Shown piece after piece: positions 5,468 to 7,352 of a stretch of 7,352 nt of DNA; within the stretch, counting starts at the first letter, position 1, and each line of letters begins with the position of its first letter. The DNA is from JBBSIG01 sp038232215 (lineage in GTDB: Bacteria; Actinomycetota; Thermoleophilia; Gaiellales; Gaiellaceae): contig JBBSIG010000132.1 in assembly GCA_038232215.1 (NCBI GenBank), positions 1 through 7,352 of the forward strand, read 5' to 3'. The notes under the pieces were generated by a model. The model searched no databases. It was not told the origin of the DNA and was given only the letters and a program-made list of their open reading frames with translations. Made by a program: the position numbers and the translations under genes.

Positions 5468-6322
5468 GTGCAGGCAGCCACGAGCCTCGCGCCGGAACGA
5501 GCCGCGCCCACCGTCATCCGCCCGCCCTCGCGCTGGGTCGGCTTCGGGCTGCCGGAGCTGTGGCGCCATCGCGAGCTCCTCTTCTTCTTCGCCTGGCGCG
5601 ACCTGAAGGTCAGGTACAAGCAGACGTTCCTCGGCGTCACCTGGGCCGTGCTCCAGCCGATCATGTACATGGTCGTCTTCTCGCTCTTCTTCGGGAAGAT
5701 CGGAAAGCTCTACCGGCCCGGCATCCCCTACCCGCTGCTGACGCTGTCGGCCTCGGTGCTCTGGCTCTTCTTCGCCAACTCGGTGCAGCTGTCGGCGAAC
5801 AGCCTCGTGGGCAACGCCTCGCTGATCACGAAGGTGTACTTCCCGCGGCTGCTCGGCGCCGTTGCGCCCGTCGTGGCGGGGCTCGTCGACTTCGTCCTCT
5901 CGTTCGGCGTGCTGCTCGTCGTCATGGCCGCCTACGGCTACTACCCCGGCTCGCGGGTCTGGGTCGCGCTCCCCGCGCTCGGCCTCGCCGCCGCCTGCGC
6001 GGTCGGGGTCGGCTCGTGGCTCGCCGCGCTCAACGTGAAGTATCGCGACGTCCGCTACATCGTCCCCTTCCTCCTCCAGCTCTGGCTCTTCGCGAGCCCG
6101 GTCGCGTACGTCTCCGCCGGCGTGCTGCACGGCGGCTGGCGGACGCTCTACTACCTGAACCCGATGGCGGGGGCGGTCGACGGCTTCCGCTGGGCGCTCC
6201 TCGGGGGCGTGCCGCCGGGGCTCGGGAGCGTCGGTCTCTCGACTCTCGTCGGCGCGCTCGTGCTCGTCGCAGGAGTGCTCTACTTCCGTCGCAAGGAGAG
6301 GCAGTTTGCAGACATCGTCTAG
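5468..6322 (+). CDS. wzm: Polysaccharide ABC exporter permease (Wzm/TagG type)
   Basis: The 284-residue integral membrane protein belongs to the ABC-2 permease family that exports lipid-linked polysaccharides with a Wzt-type ATPase. After a cytoplasmic N-terminus comes the amphipathic coupling region ELLFFFAWRDLKVRYKQT (36-53) and LGVTWAVLQP at 55-64, the family hallmark. Hydrophobic segments are visible at roughly 58-76, 89-108, 130-156, 166-188, 197-218 and 252-272, six in all. LNVKYRDVRYIVPFLLQLW at 188-206, SPVAY at 210-214, NPMAGAVDGFRWALLG at 231-246 and the end ERQFADIV are all typical of Wzm-like permeases. The start is GTG 5468, placed just after a TANNNT box; an in-frame ATG at 5426 would add 14 residues and use the same CATG as the divergent gene's start. 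The gene overlaps the ATPase start by 17 bases. The exported substrate is presumably the methylated, nonulosonate-containing glycan, by context. Confidence 0.92.
   Translation: MQAATSLAPERAAPTVIRPPSRWVGFGLPELWRHRELLFFFAWRDLKVRYKQTFLGVTWAVLQPIMYMVVFSLFFGKIGKLYRPGIPYPLLTLSASVLWLFFANSVQLSANSLVGNASLITKVYFPRLLGAVAPVVAGLVDFVLSFGVLLVVMAAYGYYPGSRVWVALPALGLAAACAVGVGSWLAALNVKYRDVRYIVPFLLQLWLFASPVAYVSAGVLHGGWRTLYYLNPMAGAVDGFRWALLGGVPPGLGSVGLSTLVGALVLVAGVLYFRRKERQFADIV
6293..6308 (+). promoter_or_regulatory. Strong Shine-Dalgarno AAGGAG deciding a TTG start for the ATPase gene
   Basis: AAGGAG at 6293-6298 lies seven bases before TTG 6306-6308, inside the last codons of the permease gene. It is the best ribosome binding site in the window and favours TTG 6306 over the in-frame GTG 6336, which would cut off the first strand (AIEVRDL) of the ATPase domain. 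Confidence 0.7.
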
Positions 6323-7352
6323 AGCAGCGATCGAGGTGCGCGACCTCGCGAAGCGCTACCGGCTCGGCGAGACGGCCGTGCTGCACGGCAGCCTGCGGGA
6401 GACCGTGGCCGGGGGCGCTGCCAGGCTCCTGCACCTCGCCCGCCGGCGGGCGCGCGAGCCCCGGGACACCTTCTGGGCGCTCGACCACGTGACGTTCGAC
6501 GTCGAGCGCGGCCAGGTGCTCGGGATCGTGGGACGAAACGGCGCCGGCAAGACGACGCTCCTGAAGATCCTGTCCGGGATCACCGACCCCACGCGGGGCG
6601 AGGCCCGGATCTACGGCCGCGTCGGCTCGCTGCTCGAGGTGGGCACCGGCTTCCACGGCGATCTCACGGGCCGCGAGAACATCTTCCTGAACGGGGCCAT
6701 CCTCGGGATGCGCCGGCGTGAGATCGAGTCGAAGTTCGACGAGATCGTCGCCTTCGCCGAGGTGGAGCGCTTCATCGACACGCCCGTGAAGCGCTACTCG
6801 AGCGGGATGTACCTGCGGCTCGCGTTCGCGGTCGCAGCCCATCTGGAGCCCGAGATCCTGATCGTCGACGAGGTGCTCGCGGTGGGCGACGCGGCCTTCC
6901 AGCGCAAGTGCCTGGGCAAGATGGGGGAGGTGAGCGGCGAGGGGCGCACGGTGCTCCTCGTCAGCCACAACATGTCCGCCATCACGGCGCTAGCCTCGAG
7001 CTGCCTCTGGCTCGACGGCGGCCGCGTCCGCGCGCTCGGCCCGGCCGCCGACGTGGTCTCCTCGTACCTGAGCGTCGGCCACGTCTCCGCCGAGCCGGGC
7101 TTCGCCGAGCTGAGCGATCCGGCGCTCCGCGAGGGGGTCGCCAAGGTGACCGAGAAGGAGGTGCTGTTCGAGAGCGTGCGGCTCCTGAACGGCGCCGACG
7201 AGACGACCGGAGTCTTCTTCGAGGGCGAGCCGGTGCGAATCGACCTGCGCTTGCGCTCGAAGATCCAGGCGCGGCAGCTCGAGGTTCTCTGCCTGGTGCG
7301 GACGCTCGAGGGGACGCTCGTCTTCACCCTGCCCTCGGGCGTCATGGACGTC
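6306..7352 (+). CDS. wzt: Polysaccharide ABC exporter ATPase (Wzt type) with C-terminal carbohydrate-binding domain, 3'-partial
   Basis: The frame is open from TTG 6306 to the window edge, giving 349 residues with no stop. The nucleotide-binding domain has Walker A GRNGAGKTT at 76-84, the Wzt-specific stretch LLEVGTGFHGDLTGRENIFL at 109-128, the signature YSSGMYLRLAFAVA at 164-177, Walker B ILIVDEVLAVGD at 184-195 and the switch histidine in SHN at 220-222. The segment after about 255 goes beyond a plain ABC ATPase: EVLFESVRLLNGADE at 285-299, FFEGEPVRIDLRLR at 304-317 and VRTLEGTLVFTLPSG at 331-345 look like the beta-strands of the Wzt C-terminal domain that binds the terminal part of the glycan in E. 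coli O8/O9a. The N-terminus keeps the usual insertion between the first strand and Walker A (about 23-55, Arg-rich). It overlaps the permease by 17 bases and would pair with it in the inner membrane to export finished chains using ATP. How much of the C-terminal domain remains beyond the window is unknown. Confidence 0.92.
   Translation, partial: MQTSSRAAIEVRDLAKRYRLGETAVLHGSLRETVAGGAARLLHLARRRAREPRDTFWALDHVTFDVERGQVLGIVGRNGAGKTTLLKILSGITDPTRGEARIYGRVGSLLEVGTGFHGDLTGRENIFLNGAILGMRRREIESKFDEIVAFAEVERFIDTPVKRYSSGMYLRLAFAVAAHLEPEILIVDEVLAVGDAAFQRKCLGKMGEVSGEGRTVLLVSHNMSAITALASSCLWLDGGRVRALGPAADVVSSYLSVGHVSAEPGFAELSDPALREGVAKVTEKEVLFESVRLLNGADETTGVFFEGEPVRIDLRLRSKIQARQLEVLCLVRTLEGTLVFTLPSGVMDV

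Noticed and set aside
3935..6130. A 731-residue minus-strand open frame that includes the sulfurtransferase at its C-terminus
   Set aside because: Only the last ~230 residues have rhodanese motifs. The rest is Arg/Gly/Pro/Glu-rich text antisense to the permease or overlapping the methyltransferase gene in another frame, so this is not a fusion protein.
1..7352. CRISPR arrays, tRNA or rRNA genes, insertion sequences, toxin-antitoxin pairs
   Set aside because: I looked on both strands and saw no regularly spaced repeats, cloverleaf-like sequences or transposase motifs.

Overview
The window is very GC-rich (about 70% by eye), with strongly GC-biased third codon positions, frequent GTG starts, 4-base stop/start overlaps and TANNNT boxes lying 7-8 bases before start codons. 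This suits a high-GC actinobacterium, perhaps a deep-branching Thermoleophilia-type lineage. The assignment is inference from style and protein flavour, not from a marker gene. The content is a cell-surface glycan (capsule, O-antigen-like or S-layer glycan) locus.

Left part, + strand, 1-3898: a 5'-truncated hydrolysing UDP-N-acetylglucosamine 2-epimerase (NeuC type), then a 130-base gap holding a perfect 9-1-9 palindrome, then a CMP-nonulosonate (sialic acid-type) cytidylyltransferase (NeuA type). After these come a 62-codon remnant that looks like an internally deleted adenine phosphoribosyltransferase-like gene, an FkbM-family methyltransferase, and a second SAM methyltransferase with an N-terminal four-cysteine zinc-ribbon-like module. 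From neuA onward, consecutive genes overlap by exactly four bases (ATGA or GTGA), so they form a translationally coupled operon.

Middle, - strand, 3935-5427: a class I SAM methyltransferase of the Methyltransf_24/CmcI-like kind, followed by a two-domain rhodanese (thiosulfate or 3-mercaptopyruvate sulfurtransferase) with an intact CGSGVTA loop. The sulfurtransferase has no ATG, GTG or TTG upstream of its domain in frame and probably starts at CTG.

Right part, + strand, 5468-7352: a polysaccharide ABC exporter consisting of a Wzm-type permease and a Wzt-type ATPase with the start of a C-terminal carbohydrate-binding domain. The ATPase runs off the window edge. A 40-base divergent intergenic region (5428-5467) separates the exporter from the leftward pair and holds a candidate leaderless promoter on each strand.

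Read together, the locus would make a CMP-activated nonulosonic acid (NeuC, then NeuB expected just upstream, then NeuA), methylate a glycan (up to three methyltransferases), and export it through Wzm/Wzt. The Wzt C-terminal domain raises the possibility that a methyl or other terminal cap marks finished chains for export, as known for E. coli O8/O9a. No glycosyltransferase, tRNA, rRNA, CRISPR array or insertion-sequence gene is visible here.
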